Made by a program: the position numbers and the translations under genes. This document shows, in pieces, positions 9,924-20,275 of a stretch of 64,000 nucleotides of DNA. The DNA is taken from NCBI GenBank assembly GCA_035048495.1, contig CM068541.1, positions 8,811,929 to 8,875,928 of the forward strand. Direction: 5' to 3'. Positions within the stretch are counted from its first letter, which is position 1, and every line of letters begins with the position of its first letter. A model generated the notes under the pieces. It saw nothing but the letters and a program-made list of their open reading frames with translations, had not been told where the DNA came from and did no database searches. The DNA is from Euptelea pleiosperma. Its lineage: Eukaryota > Streptophyta > Magnoliopsida > Ranunculales > Eupteleaceae.

Positions 9924-11816
9924 TTCTGTCCTACGTAAATTGGATTTCTTCAAGCATTCCAATTTTCACAATTCAACTCTTTGTCAGAAACATTGACTTT
10001 GTTTCTACCTATTCATGCAATGAAGCAGCATATGCTTTATATCAGAACATTCAACCTGTAAAAAATTCACAATGTTCTGTTCAGAGCTGAAACAAGAAAT
10101 TAAACTGAACTTGCATACAATGTACCACATGACAGAATTCAAGGGGCACAGAAATCCATGTGCATTCTATAGCTTTCCCTTTTATCAATTTTCTTAAGAT
10201 AAGCAATCAATGTACATGAATGGCCCCTTGGATGTTAGAAGGCAGAAGAACAGTAGCTTTATTGAGTGGAGCACTAGCTTTGTTTTAGAAAGAAATTTTT
10301 AGATGTCTAGATTAGGTTCTGAGTTTTCTTTTGTACCATGTCTATGGGTAACTTATGTCTTTTCTTGTTCATGTGAAGGACATATTATTACATTACACAG
10401 TAACAGTTCTGCACTCATGATTTAAAGAGCTTCATCTGTCATTATTCCTTGCCTTCCCTGAATGAAAATATGGTGTGTACAAGTTGGGAAAACTTGTTTT
10501 CTCGGTGCAACTCATATGATAGTGAAATCTGAGAAAAAAGTTCCAGTTTTTTTCTTTTTGAACCTGAAGAAACGTTGATTCTGACCTGAAGAACAGATAT
10601 GGAGGATTAGAATTGTGGTTTAGTTTTAATTGGATGAGTTGCATAAAAATCTGAGTTTGTTGGGGTGTCATTTCTTGCAGCAATGTTGCTGCTTTCATGT
10701 AGGTTTATAACAGAAACTTAATTGCATCAGTTTGAAAGCAATCTCTTACTTCTTGTTATCTTAAATCTAGGTTATGATGTTAATGTTTTCTTTTTGAATG
10801 TATGTTGACATACCTACCAATAAGGTTCTCCCCTGCCTTGTTTTCTGTGTGTGTGTTTTGACTGTTCTCTGTACTGTTTTATCTAGGTAATTTTTCTTGT
10901 TTTTTACTGCATTACACCTGTTCAATGCATTGCTAGAATTCCTGTAAACTATATGCTCAATGCAGAGTTCACCTGGTAACAACCGCGTTAAAATTTTCTC
11001 TGAAAAATAAATTGGTTGGTATTACGAGTGTAAATAGGCATGGCCTGAGCCTGGCTTCTGTTAAATTTTGAATAGGCCAGAGCCCAAACTCTAGCCTGAT
11101 ACAACTAATATTCAGGCTCGATACCTCTCATGTAACAGCCTGTTTACACCCCTAGTTGGAATGCTCATACACTGAATCTGCGGGTTGTCTTGTAAACTTT
11201 TTTAAGGCTGCGATCTAAATTGTGTTGGACACTTACGAGTGTTGAGGTGGAATTGGGCTGCTTCTGCCAAATGTTTCATTTCACAGATATTCTTGGTTTA
11301 CCCTTTATGCTGGAGGGATTTATACTAATCAGTATTAGGTTATATTAATTTCCCATGGAGTTCAACTCTCAAGTAGTTTTACTGGTGGAGGAAGGTCAAG
11401 TTGGGTAGCTACTTGATTTTTCTTTTTTTCCCTTGACTTTCTCTTTTTTCCCCATTTTCTGGGATTAATCGCTCATTGCTAAATAGAGTTTTCTATTGTT
11501 AAGCAGTGGGTGTAAGTGACCAAGCATATATTCTTGTTCTTTTATTCATGTTAGTGCTTATTATTCTCTTACTCTCTGTCTTACACATGTAATATGTTCA
11601 TAACCTGTAGCTTTTCTTTTCATTTGGGGCCATCAATTCAATAGCATTGGCAGTTTGACTGCGTTGCTGCCCTTGTAGGCCAACTGAAAGGGTGTACAAT
11701 TCATTCATTTTGTGTTGTATAAAATGCTAAGTTGCTAACTAACTCACCAAGATATTAGTTTTGGACCTGTGTAATTACTTGTTCTTTACTCATCTTGAAG
11801 AGCTTTTAAATTACAG
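9924..11816 (+). other. 3' part of FPA intron
   Basis: No exon-like frame is seen. The first bases (TTCTGTCCTACG) probably finish the split LTR of the older copia. The stretch ends with a pyrimidine-containing acceptor, TTTTAAATTACAG, at 11816, just before the FPA RRM-containing exon. T-rich runs and several AATAAA-like strings occur, but I cannot rank them as poly(A) sites. Confidence 0.55.
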
Positions 11817-14720
11817 GAAAGGTCGTTAGCATCTTCACATGATGAGGACTATATGCAACGGCGAGGTGAAAGACGCTCTGCCGAATGTGGAACTCCATCC
11901 TTTCAAAGAGACTCAAGAACACATCACATTAGTCCTGAACCATTTCATCCTGACAAATCTAGGATGGGGGATAAGAATGCAGAACCCAGTGAGGTGTTAT
12001 GGATAGGGTTTCCAGCTTTCTTGAATGTGGATGAAATTGTTTTAAGGAGGGCTTTTTCTTCATTTGGTGAGATTGAGAAGATTACTGCATTTCCAGGCCG
12101 CAGCTATGCCTTTGTGCAATTCAAGAGCATAGTGGCAGCTTGCAGGGCAAAAGAAGCTCTTCAGGGCAAATTATTTAATAATCCTCGTGTAAATATTTGC
12201 TTTGCAAAGAGTGAAATTGGCCCACCTGAGAATGGAAGGAACTCAATGAATGCTCCTTTCTCCCCACATATCAAGTCAAATGGTCATCCAGGACGATCTA
12301 CTGAGAATTTTCGACAGGATAGAAATTTTGGGAATTCAAATGGAGAACCCCGCATGGAATCTCCTCGTTTTTCTGATTTGGAGTCTGGAGATTCTAGCGT
12401 CATTGGGTTCAGTAGGAACAGTTCCGTGCGGACAGGTGGAAGTGGTACCTTTGAACAGATGAGGTTGCATGGATTGGGGTCTGAACTAGGACTATCAGAA
12501 GTATATGAACACCGCAGAAGTAGTCCTGCAAGGGAAAAGGGTCCTCGCCGGCGTGATTTTTCTCCAGATAGACTTTCTCGAAAAAATCTACTTTATGAAG
12601 ATCCTTCAGACTTGCCAGATGATGCTTATCTCCTCCGGGAAGCAAAGAAACTAAAGACGGGGTTATTTCCTCCTGATAAAGAACTTCCAGAGTATCCTTT
12701 CTCTGATTCAGGACAAGAGAAACAGCATATTGGCTTTCCCAGGATATTCCCCAATTTGCCCGAAAATGAGGCTTATGATAAAAACTTTGGGTCCGGGCCT
12801 TTCAATTATAGAAGGATCCCTGACCACCTGAAGAATGTAACCCGTCCTCATGGGGAAAGAGATGATCATTGGAAAGCCTCCTATGATAGGTTTGAAGCAG
12901 GTTCTGGTTCTTTGCCCACAAATCCTGTTAAGTGGCAAAATCAGTCCCCTTTGAATGAAGAGTGGAAGTGGGAAGGGACAATAGCGAAGGGGGGAACTCC
13001 CATTTGCCGTGCTCGCTGCTTTCCCGTGGGAAAAGTTCTGGACGTCATGTTGTAAGTTGTACCAATTATTTTTAATGCATGCCTATGCCAATTAGAGATT
13101 TTCTGGAATAATTAATAGGAGCAAATGCAAAGAGAGTTGAACATGTTGGAAGGGGTTCTCTTTAGCCTACCCTTGCTAGCAATCACACCTGTTAATTAAT
13201 CTCACTTCTTCCTAACCTTGTCTTACACTACACCCACCCACCCACCCCCCTGCCTGCACAAATGAAACACTATATTTCTCTTAAATCAAAAATATGAAAT
13301 TGAAACTTTATATTCCTTTTTTTTGCTCTCCATTTTACCAGTCTAACATGTGTTCTTGAGGCACTGTTTAACACCAAGCTTTATGTTTCAGGCCCGAGTT
13401 CTTGAATTGCACTGCAAGGACAGGTCTCGATATGCTTGCAAAGCATTTTTATCAAGCAACTAGTGTTTGGGTGGTGTTCTTTGTTCCAGAAAGCGATGCT
13501 GATATTGCATTCTACAATGAATTCATGAATTATTTGGGGGAAAAGCAGAGGGCAGCAGTTGCTAAATTGGGTGAGAAGACAACCTTGTTTCTTGTACCAC
13601 CATCAGAGTTCTCTGAGAAAGTTCTGAAAGTACCTGGGAAAATGAGCATCTCTGGTGTCATCTTAAGGTTTCAGCATCCCAGTTCTGAATTTGGGGCTCT
13701 TCATCATCCACTCGAAGCAATAGATTTGAAGCTCCCATCTTTACATGAGGATATATCATACCCAAGGCCAACATCACCTGATCTCCGGTCATCTGCTTGG
13801 GGTCAAAGTCAAAACTACAACTCATCTTCAGACCTTTTCCTTCATTGACTTCTTTCCCGACATCAAGGAAACCAGGACTCGACGATCTTCCTTTTTTGGG
13901 GAATTTGCCTGGATCAGCTTCCTCAGTGTCGAGTTCGGGCTCTGTTCATATGACGGGAAGACTACCTGAATCTCTTAATGAGAGTAGCTATTACCAGCCA
14001 CTTCAGCATCGAAACCCTACATTGCCATCAAACTGGTCTCCTCACCATTTGCGGAACTCAAATCCTGGTACTGGAAATTTACCTTCCCAGGTATCCAATA
14101 ATGCAGCGGTACATTCTTCTGACGATCCAATCTCACAGGAATATCTTTCTGTGAAGCCAAGGGTTGTGCAAGAAACTAGCTCGAGTCATTATACACCTGG
14201 AATTTCAGATATTCCTTTATCTAGCAGCAGCAATTTCTCTCACCAGGAAACCAAACCTCAGGTTTCTTCATCTCTGTCGATTCCATCACTGCAACCTGAA
14301 CAGCTTGCACAGTTGGCATCTCTTCTTGGACGACAGCAACAGTCAGGGAGTGGTCCTGTTCTATCACCAGGGGAAGATCCTAAGCAGTCAAGCTTAATGA
14401 ATCTGTCAGAGCATACATTTAGATCATCGCAGAAGTCTACGTCACATAATCATGCATCTTCTGGCTCTTCGACATCCCAGTTCGGCCAAGTGCATCAGTT
14501 GCTGCAGCAGACACCAAATGCTCCTACGGTTCCTCAAACAAGTCGTACAGATGTACAGAGTGGAGCTCCTGAAAGCCAGGTGAATCAACCATTGCAGAAT
14601 AGTGATGCTCGAGAAGAGACTGAAGCAGATCCACAGAAACGTCTCCAGGCAACATTGCAGCTGGCTGCGGCTCTTCTTCAGCAGATCCAACAACAAGCGA
14701 AGGCCGTTGACCAACGGTAG
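11817..14720 (+). CDS. FPA: FPA-like RRM/SPOC protein, 3' exons, frameshifted
   Basis: FPA is a nuclear RNA-binding protein of the split-ends (SPEN) family that controls poly(A) site choice and flowering time. Two exons are visible. Exon 11817-13051 holds the third RRM (RNP2-like LWIGFP, RNP1-like RSYAFVQF, near 11985-12220), a disordered RS/G-rich linker, and the SPOC start (WEGTIAKGGTPICRARCF). Exon 13392-14720 completes SPOC (ARTGLDMLAKHFYQA, VVFFVPESDAD, LFLVPPSEFSEKVLKVPGK) and the Q-rich tail. The intron 13052-13391 is GT-AG. RRM1 and RRM2 must lie upstream of the window. In the second exon the SPOC frame stops at 13846-13848, while the conserved KPGLDDLP tail is open in another frame up to 14720. 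This means a net one-base deletion or two-base insertion near 13830-13850, a sequence error, or an unusual splice (see findings). Identity is confident; functionality is uncertain. Confidence 0.9.
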
Positions 14721-14917
14721 TTTGATGTGAGAGGGACTTGTTCATTTCTTTAGGTGGGAGGAGGAAGGAGGCAGCACACACATGCCTGTTCTAATTTCGT
14801 GTTCTAGTGTCTTTTGAGAGGCAACAAAGTCTGTTAAATTTTATCTGTCTTGAAGATTTGCCATTGCAGTTGCATGAAGCAAAATATGTTTGGGATGAAA
14901 CCAATTGTGTTGGCTTG

Positions 14918-14958
<41 letters not shown>

Positions 14959-15104
14959 CTTCTTTTCTTTTTCCCCATTTGTAGTAGTTGGTGTGGCAAT
15001 ATTCAGTTAGTTGCTTGAGTTATAATGGATAGACAGAAGATGCACAGAAATGGGACATACTAAGTTCGCCTGAATCTATTTTATGAAAGATTTGCGGTGG
15101 ATCC
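14721..15104 (+). other. FPA 3' UTR and downstream DNA, with (CT)n
   Basis: This follows the FPA stop codon directly. A (CT)n microsatellite lies at about 14922-14953. The end of the transcript is not clear from sequence. Confidence 0.5.
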
Positions 15105-15410
15105 TAAAGAGATGGATGAGCCCATCGTTTAGCAGGTTTCAGTTGTGGCATTGTGGGTCTCGTAAAAACACCAAGTGGACTCTTTGAGACCACTGATGGA
15201 AAGGATGTTTGACACATCCCTAGGTGGACCTAAGCACCAAAATCAAACTGATTGGTAATAGATGGATTTGAGCTTTTCCATGAATAGATTTTGAGTCGGT
15301 CGGATTCAAACATTATTTGGGGTACTCAAATCCCATGGCTACAAATCACCAATCGGGCTGAATTTTGGTCTGCAGGTCCACCAAATGGTCGTCACAACAA
15401 GAGAGAGACC
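15105..15410. repeat. Diverged copy of MITE family A
   Basis: Both halves share the inner arm of the family A MITEs found elsewhere in this window: ATGTTTGACACATCCCTAGG then CACCAAAATCAAACTGATTGG on the left, and the inverted AATCACCAATCGGGCTGAAT with GGTCTGCAGGTCCACC on the right. The outer terminal repeats are eroded. Confidence 0.5.
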
Positions 15411-16090
15411 CACTTAAAAGAATTCATCATTTGAAAACAAAACCCAGCCCACATTTGACCATTCAACATTTTGAAGTGGGTAAATTCTCGTTGCCCCGTC
15501 GGTTTCTCTTATCTCCCCCCATTCTCAAATTCCCCCCCACCCATTTTTAGCAATTCGAATTGCCCCTCCTCCCCATTGAAATCTCTAATCACCTCGCTGG
15601 TTAAAAATGAAAATGAAAACCTGGGTTTACCCTCTTCACCGTGAGAACAAGCTGAGTGGTTTCGACGCCTCTTCACCACAAGAGCAAGCTGATTCATGTT
15701 CTTCAATGGCCATGGAGTTCTCAGAGAGAAAAATGGGGATTCATCTAGTGTTTCTCACGGTCATATTTCTATTTCAATTCCAGAGTAACATTTGAAAAAT
15801 AAGGAAGGCACAATTCTTCCAAGAATCCATAATATCAAATAGAGACAATTATACAAACTAAAACTAGAAGAATGGGCAAACCTCAAAGGGAGTTGCCCAT
15901 TCTAACCTCGAGGTTGCCCATTCACTCTCCATTTTTTATATTCTCATCTTGTACTGGATTTTGGGTAACCTCAAGGCCGTGATGATTGCATCTGCTTCGA
16001 TTGGTTTGGGGCTCATGTCAATCATTAACTTTGCAACAGTCCACATTGCATGAACATCTAAAAAAGTTAAATTTTTTTTTTATGGCCAAA

Positions 16091-16914
16091 CGGTATTGAA
16101 CTACCGAAATAAAGCAAACCATTTCGGTACCCACCTACCAAACTTCAGTACATATATACAATAGGAGGGTACCATTTGGAAATAGGGTCGGGCTCCGTTG
16201 ACAGGTGAAAAAATGACAGGACTCTGTACAGGGACACTATGTAAGCCACGTGGCACTCTTAGAAGAATCTGACCGTATGATGTTTGTCCAATCCCATGGA
16301 GGACTTATAAACCAAAAATCAGCCTCATTAGTTATTTATAGGGGTTGGATCTTTGTACCTCAAATACTGCTCAAATTCCCACAGTTGAGATCAGCCCATG
16401 AAAATACGTCCAAACCAAAGCCAATAAATCACTAATCAGGCTGATTTTTGGTTTGTAGGTCTACCATGGGATTGGACAAACATCCATACGGTCATATTCC
16501 TCTAATAATGTGCTACGTGGCTTGCATTGTGTCCCTGTACAGAATCCTGTCATTTTCACCTGTCGACGGAGCCCCGACCCTTGGAAATAACGCTCACGTT
16601 AGAAATAAAATGGTGCAAACGGCCTGATAGTACCAAGACACTAAAAAGTATTTCGGTACGCACTTACCAAAATATAGGTTATAAATACGGTAGCAGGGTA
16701 CCGTATGAAATTATATTTCAGGCCAAAAATAAAATAGTGCAAACAACAAGCTAGTAACAATGTTTAGATCAATTTTTTTCGGTGGGAGGGTACCGAATGT
16801 ATTATCAAAATATTGGTTCTGTGGATGACGTTCAGGCCAACCGAGATTAAAAAAAAAAAACCATTGGAAGGAGAATACCGAAATGGTTTGCACAATTTCG
16901 GTAGTTCAGTACCG
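16091..16914. repeat. Inverted-repeat element with GGTACCGAA-rich units
   Basis: The left end, CGGTATTGAACTACCGAAAT followed by AAACCATTTCGGTA, is mirrored on the right by TACCGAAATGGTTTGCACAA and TTTCGGTAGTTCAGTACCG. The interior repeats imperfect units with GGTACCG, CGGTACGCACTTACC and AAAATAGTGCAAAC. It hosts the MITE at 16185-16580. No coding capacity is seen. The superfamily is unknown. Confidence 0.65.
16185..16580. mobile_element. MITE family A, 9-bp TSD (Mutator-like)
   Basis: A 396-bp foldback with long terminal inverted repeats starting GGGTCGGGCTCCGTTGACAG and ending with the complement (…GGAGCCCCGACCC). It is flanked on both sides by the identical nine bases TTGGAAATA (16176-16184 and 16581-16589). 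A 9-bp duplication with long arms is typical of non-autonomous Mutator-like elements. The inner arms carry GACCGTATGATGTTTGTCC and AACCAAAAATCAGCCT, the family A hallmarks used to recognise the other copies. Confidence 0.85.
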
Positions 16915-17500
16915 AGTTGGTGTAGCATTTTTAGGTAGTTTAGCACCGTCTCGAGGTATTGAGACAGTCTATTGGATTGCCCTCATCCTCTTCCTTTGTT
17001 CTTCATTAGATCTATTGGATCGTGCTTTGTAAAGTGAGGTTACTCTGTATGAGATAATACTAAACCACTATCGTCTTTGGATTGAGGCTTTGAAAAAGAA
17101 GGTGTTGATTGCTATGGGGGCTCTGTCTGAAAATTAGGTCATATGTATATAGAATTGAAATTTGTACTATGTTCATCACTTTGCAAAATTTTGATTATAT
17201 GCATGTTCAATCCAAAATTCGGTACTTTTAGTGCCCAGTTCACATTATATTGGCTTATTTATTTCTGCTACGTTGAAGCCAACGTATTCTCCTTCTGCGT
17301 TTTCGGTTGAAGAACTAGATCCTAGGAAACCCTTTTTAGTAGGAAGACAATGAAACAAAAGGGGGAGGATTTAAGAAAACATGATTACGTGGCGGAAGAT
17401 TTGAGAAAACCGAGGGGATATAGTTGTCTTTTTATTTAAAGTTTAAGTGGGGGTGATAAGAGAAACCGACGGTGCAACGAGAAATTGCCTTTGAAGTGTT

Positions 17501-18011
17501 CTTGAGCAGCATATATAACAAGCCTTTTGGTATGGGCATATTGATGTAAAAGGCTTAAGTTACACAAGTGGTTACCCAGATGCAGGAAAGAATCTATGCG
17601 AATCCTTAATTAGTTGTGGGCAAAACAGGTTTTCTGGGTTAACTAGGTTTTGAAATCTTCAAATCCATGAATTTTAGTACTAAAAATTGACATTGTTAGG
17701 ATAAAATATCTGGTACAAGAATTCTAGGAACAAGAACCATCTCCCTCAAAAAATTTATTTCTTTTATTGGCACAAGAATAGCTATGTTTGCAATACCATT
17801 AGCAAATTACATACATGTTGTAATTGGAAATATACAAAAAGAATATTAATGTCAACTTATACATCAAAGAATTGGCGCCGCACTCCGCAGAGCAAAAACT
17901 AGATCACAATTTCGGTATTTTGTGTCCTTGTCACAGATCTGACCCTGAATCACAGATGTATTCTGCAGGCTTCACTGATGCAGAAAAATGAACTTGATGG
18001 TTGAGGAATTA
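17501..18011. other. Intergenic, 3' of minus-strand gene
   Basis: No frame or repeat of note. It probably contains the 3' UTR and terminator region of the minus-strand gene that ends at 18012. Confidence 0.4.
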
Positions 18012-20241
18012 TTAAAAATAGAAGTACGTTGACGGGTCCACTGTATTTTGTGTGTCTCTGCAAAGAATAGATCGAGCTTCGACAACTGAACGTGGGGGCT
18101 CGAGATCTTTCTCTTGCAACGCGTTACCTTGCAATCTCTGCATTTGGGAAGCAAAAGTATCGTCCAAAATCTACAATGCCAAATACATAAAAACTTATTA
18201 GTACGACATATAAGGTAATTTTTGACATGTATTACAAACAAGGTTTTCTTTACTTATTAAATTAATTCTCTGTACGATATATGGGTTGTAAACAAGATTT
18301 AAAAGGTACTATTATTGCACTAGACATCATATTTTTAGCTCGTTAAGCTAGTGTAATTGTATCTTGGCATATCGATGAACAAAAGTGTGATTCTTTATAG
18401 TATATGTGGTAGTTTAATTGCTTTAAACATCATGTTTTTAGGTTATTTATGCATTAAACACCGTTAAACATATAGATGCATATCTTTGCTTATTGAAGCA
18501 TATCATTATACTTCTAGTGTAACATACAGTTTCGATAAATTTTTCAGCTCGCTGATACACTCATGAAACTGATATTTAAACTCTACATGTACATGAATGT
18601 TAACATCAACAGAATTTAAGCATTGGAATGTGGGATTCCCGTTGCCTGAACCTGTTATTTGATTTCATCATGAAGATATAAATATTGTGTGTGAAGCAGA
18701 GGATTGATTACAAACCCAAACAGTAAAGATCCTTACCCCAAGAGCATAATAAGATCCCTTGTACCAGATTCTGTTTTCTTTCCTGCTCTCAAGAAACTTC
18801 AACACAGTCTAGTAAAATACAAGCAAAATATCAGGAACTAGAATTAAGAGCTTCCTAAAGAACGAATTGCACACCCTAAAATATCAGGAAGAATTAAGAT
18901 TATATATCATCTCTGCTTACCTGGCCCATCCTATCCCAGAATCCACGGCATATTGCTACAAAAATCCAGCTTGAAAAGACCTCATGCAAGTTCGATATGG
19001 AGTCCATGAGCTGTGAACTGAGCATTTGCATCCTCTCACGGATCTCAGCTTCCCCATCTGCCTCCTTTGTTTCCTCCAGGATTCTTTTGAGCCGTGTGCC
19101 TCTATTACTTTGCATCTGAAACAATCATCTATACATTTTAACTGTAGTACTCCTTAGCTTGACAAAATAGTTCAAGAAATAATAGAAGTTAAGAAAGCAT
19201 GTAAATAAATATTTTCAAATGGACAAAACTAGATTGGCATCTCTTTTCTGTGTTTTTGTAGTATCATATATTTCTCTTGAAAATTTTCCATAGAAAAGAA
19301 CAAGAAATTTAAAAAAGAACGATAGAAAGAAAAGAAATGTGATTGTGTGGGTGATACGGACATTGCTAACAAGCTTCTCCACAGTTGCTTGCATGTAGTT
19401 TTTGTATTTGGTTCTCAGCAGAACGGTAATTCCATTCATCTGCTCCCCGAAAACTGACTTTTTATCTCCAACGACGGGTAAATAAGATGCCCAAGACTTT
19501 AATATATCCTCAATTCGACAATGTAGGACATCAAGAATTCTTTTGATGGTATTCAGGAAAGTTCCCAACTGCAATATATGAAAAACCCCATAAGAGATAT
19601 TGTGCAAGCAATATGAATTTGTAAGTTTCTACTGAAAATTGTTCAGGTCTTTCTAACCAAATTGGATTTGAGGCAGTATAAATTTGGAACACTCACTTGA
19701 TTGGGAACAGAATATAGTGAAGTGGATTGTCTTCTTGTAAGTTTTTGGACATGCATTCCGAGCTTCTTGGGGATGCTATCTTTCAATGGAGTCAAGATAT
19801 CATTGTACTGCTTTTCTAATGCTTTTATGACGGCTCGTTCTACATCAGCAACAGCCTTCCAAAACCAACAATGTCTCCTCAAGCATTAGCAAAGATGAGG
19901 ATATTGAAAGACAACATGTTGTTGCATAATAAACTCAAAACAAAGGATCACTGTCACTGATTTAAAAGTGGTGGAAGTAAAGGGAGAAATTTGTAAGTAC
20001 TTACATTTTCTAAAATCAGAGAGTATTGAGGCCATCGGTTGATCACTACTTCATACTCATTGAGAGCGTCTTTAATTTTCTCATACATATCCTCCGCAAA
20101 TGGTGAAGTGGAATGATTTGTAGTTATTCCATACCATGGTGCCTGCAACAGGTAGTTTCCAATCAGGACAAGGGGAAAACAGTTATGTTTGTGCGCATGT
20201 ATGAATTAGAGATATAAAGTTAGAGACGATATGTGGGCATC

Positions 20242-20275
<34 letters not shown>

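Larger units (their letters stand above)
15465..17500. repeat. Composite inverted-repeat region
   Basis: The sequence CTCGTTGCCCCGTCGGTTTC at about 15487 recurs inverted at about 17460-17482 (GAAACCGACGGTGCAACGAG). This gives long-range terminal inverted repeats about 2 kb apart. Inside lie a second inverted-repeat element (16091-16914) and a MITE nested in it. I find no transposase frame. Outside these elements, 15600-16090 and 16915-17440 show no gene. Boundaries are approximate. Confidence 0.5.

Noticed and set aside
14922..14953. CT-run as a functional terminator or regulator
   Set aside because: It is an ordinary microsatellite in the FPA 3' region; nothing supports a role.
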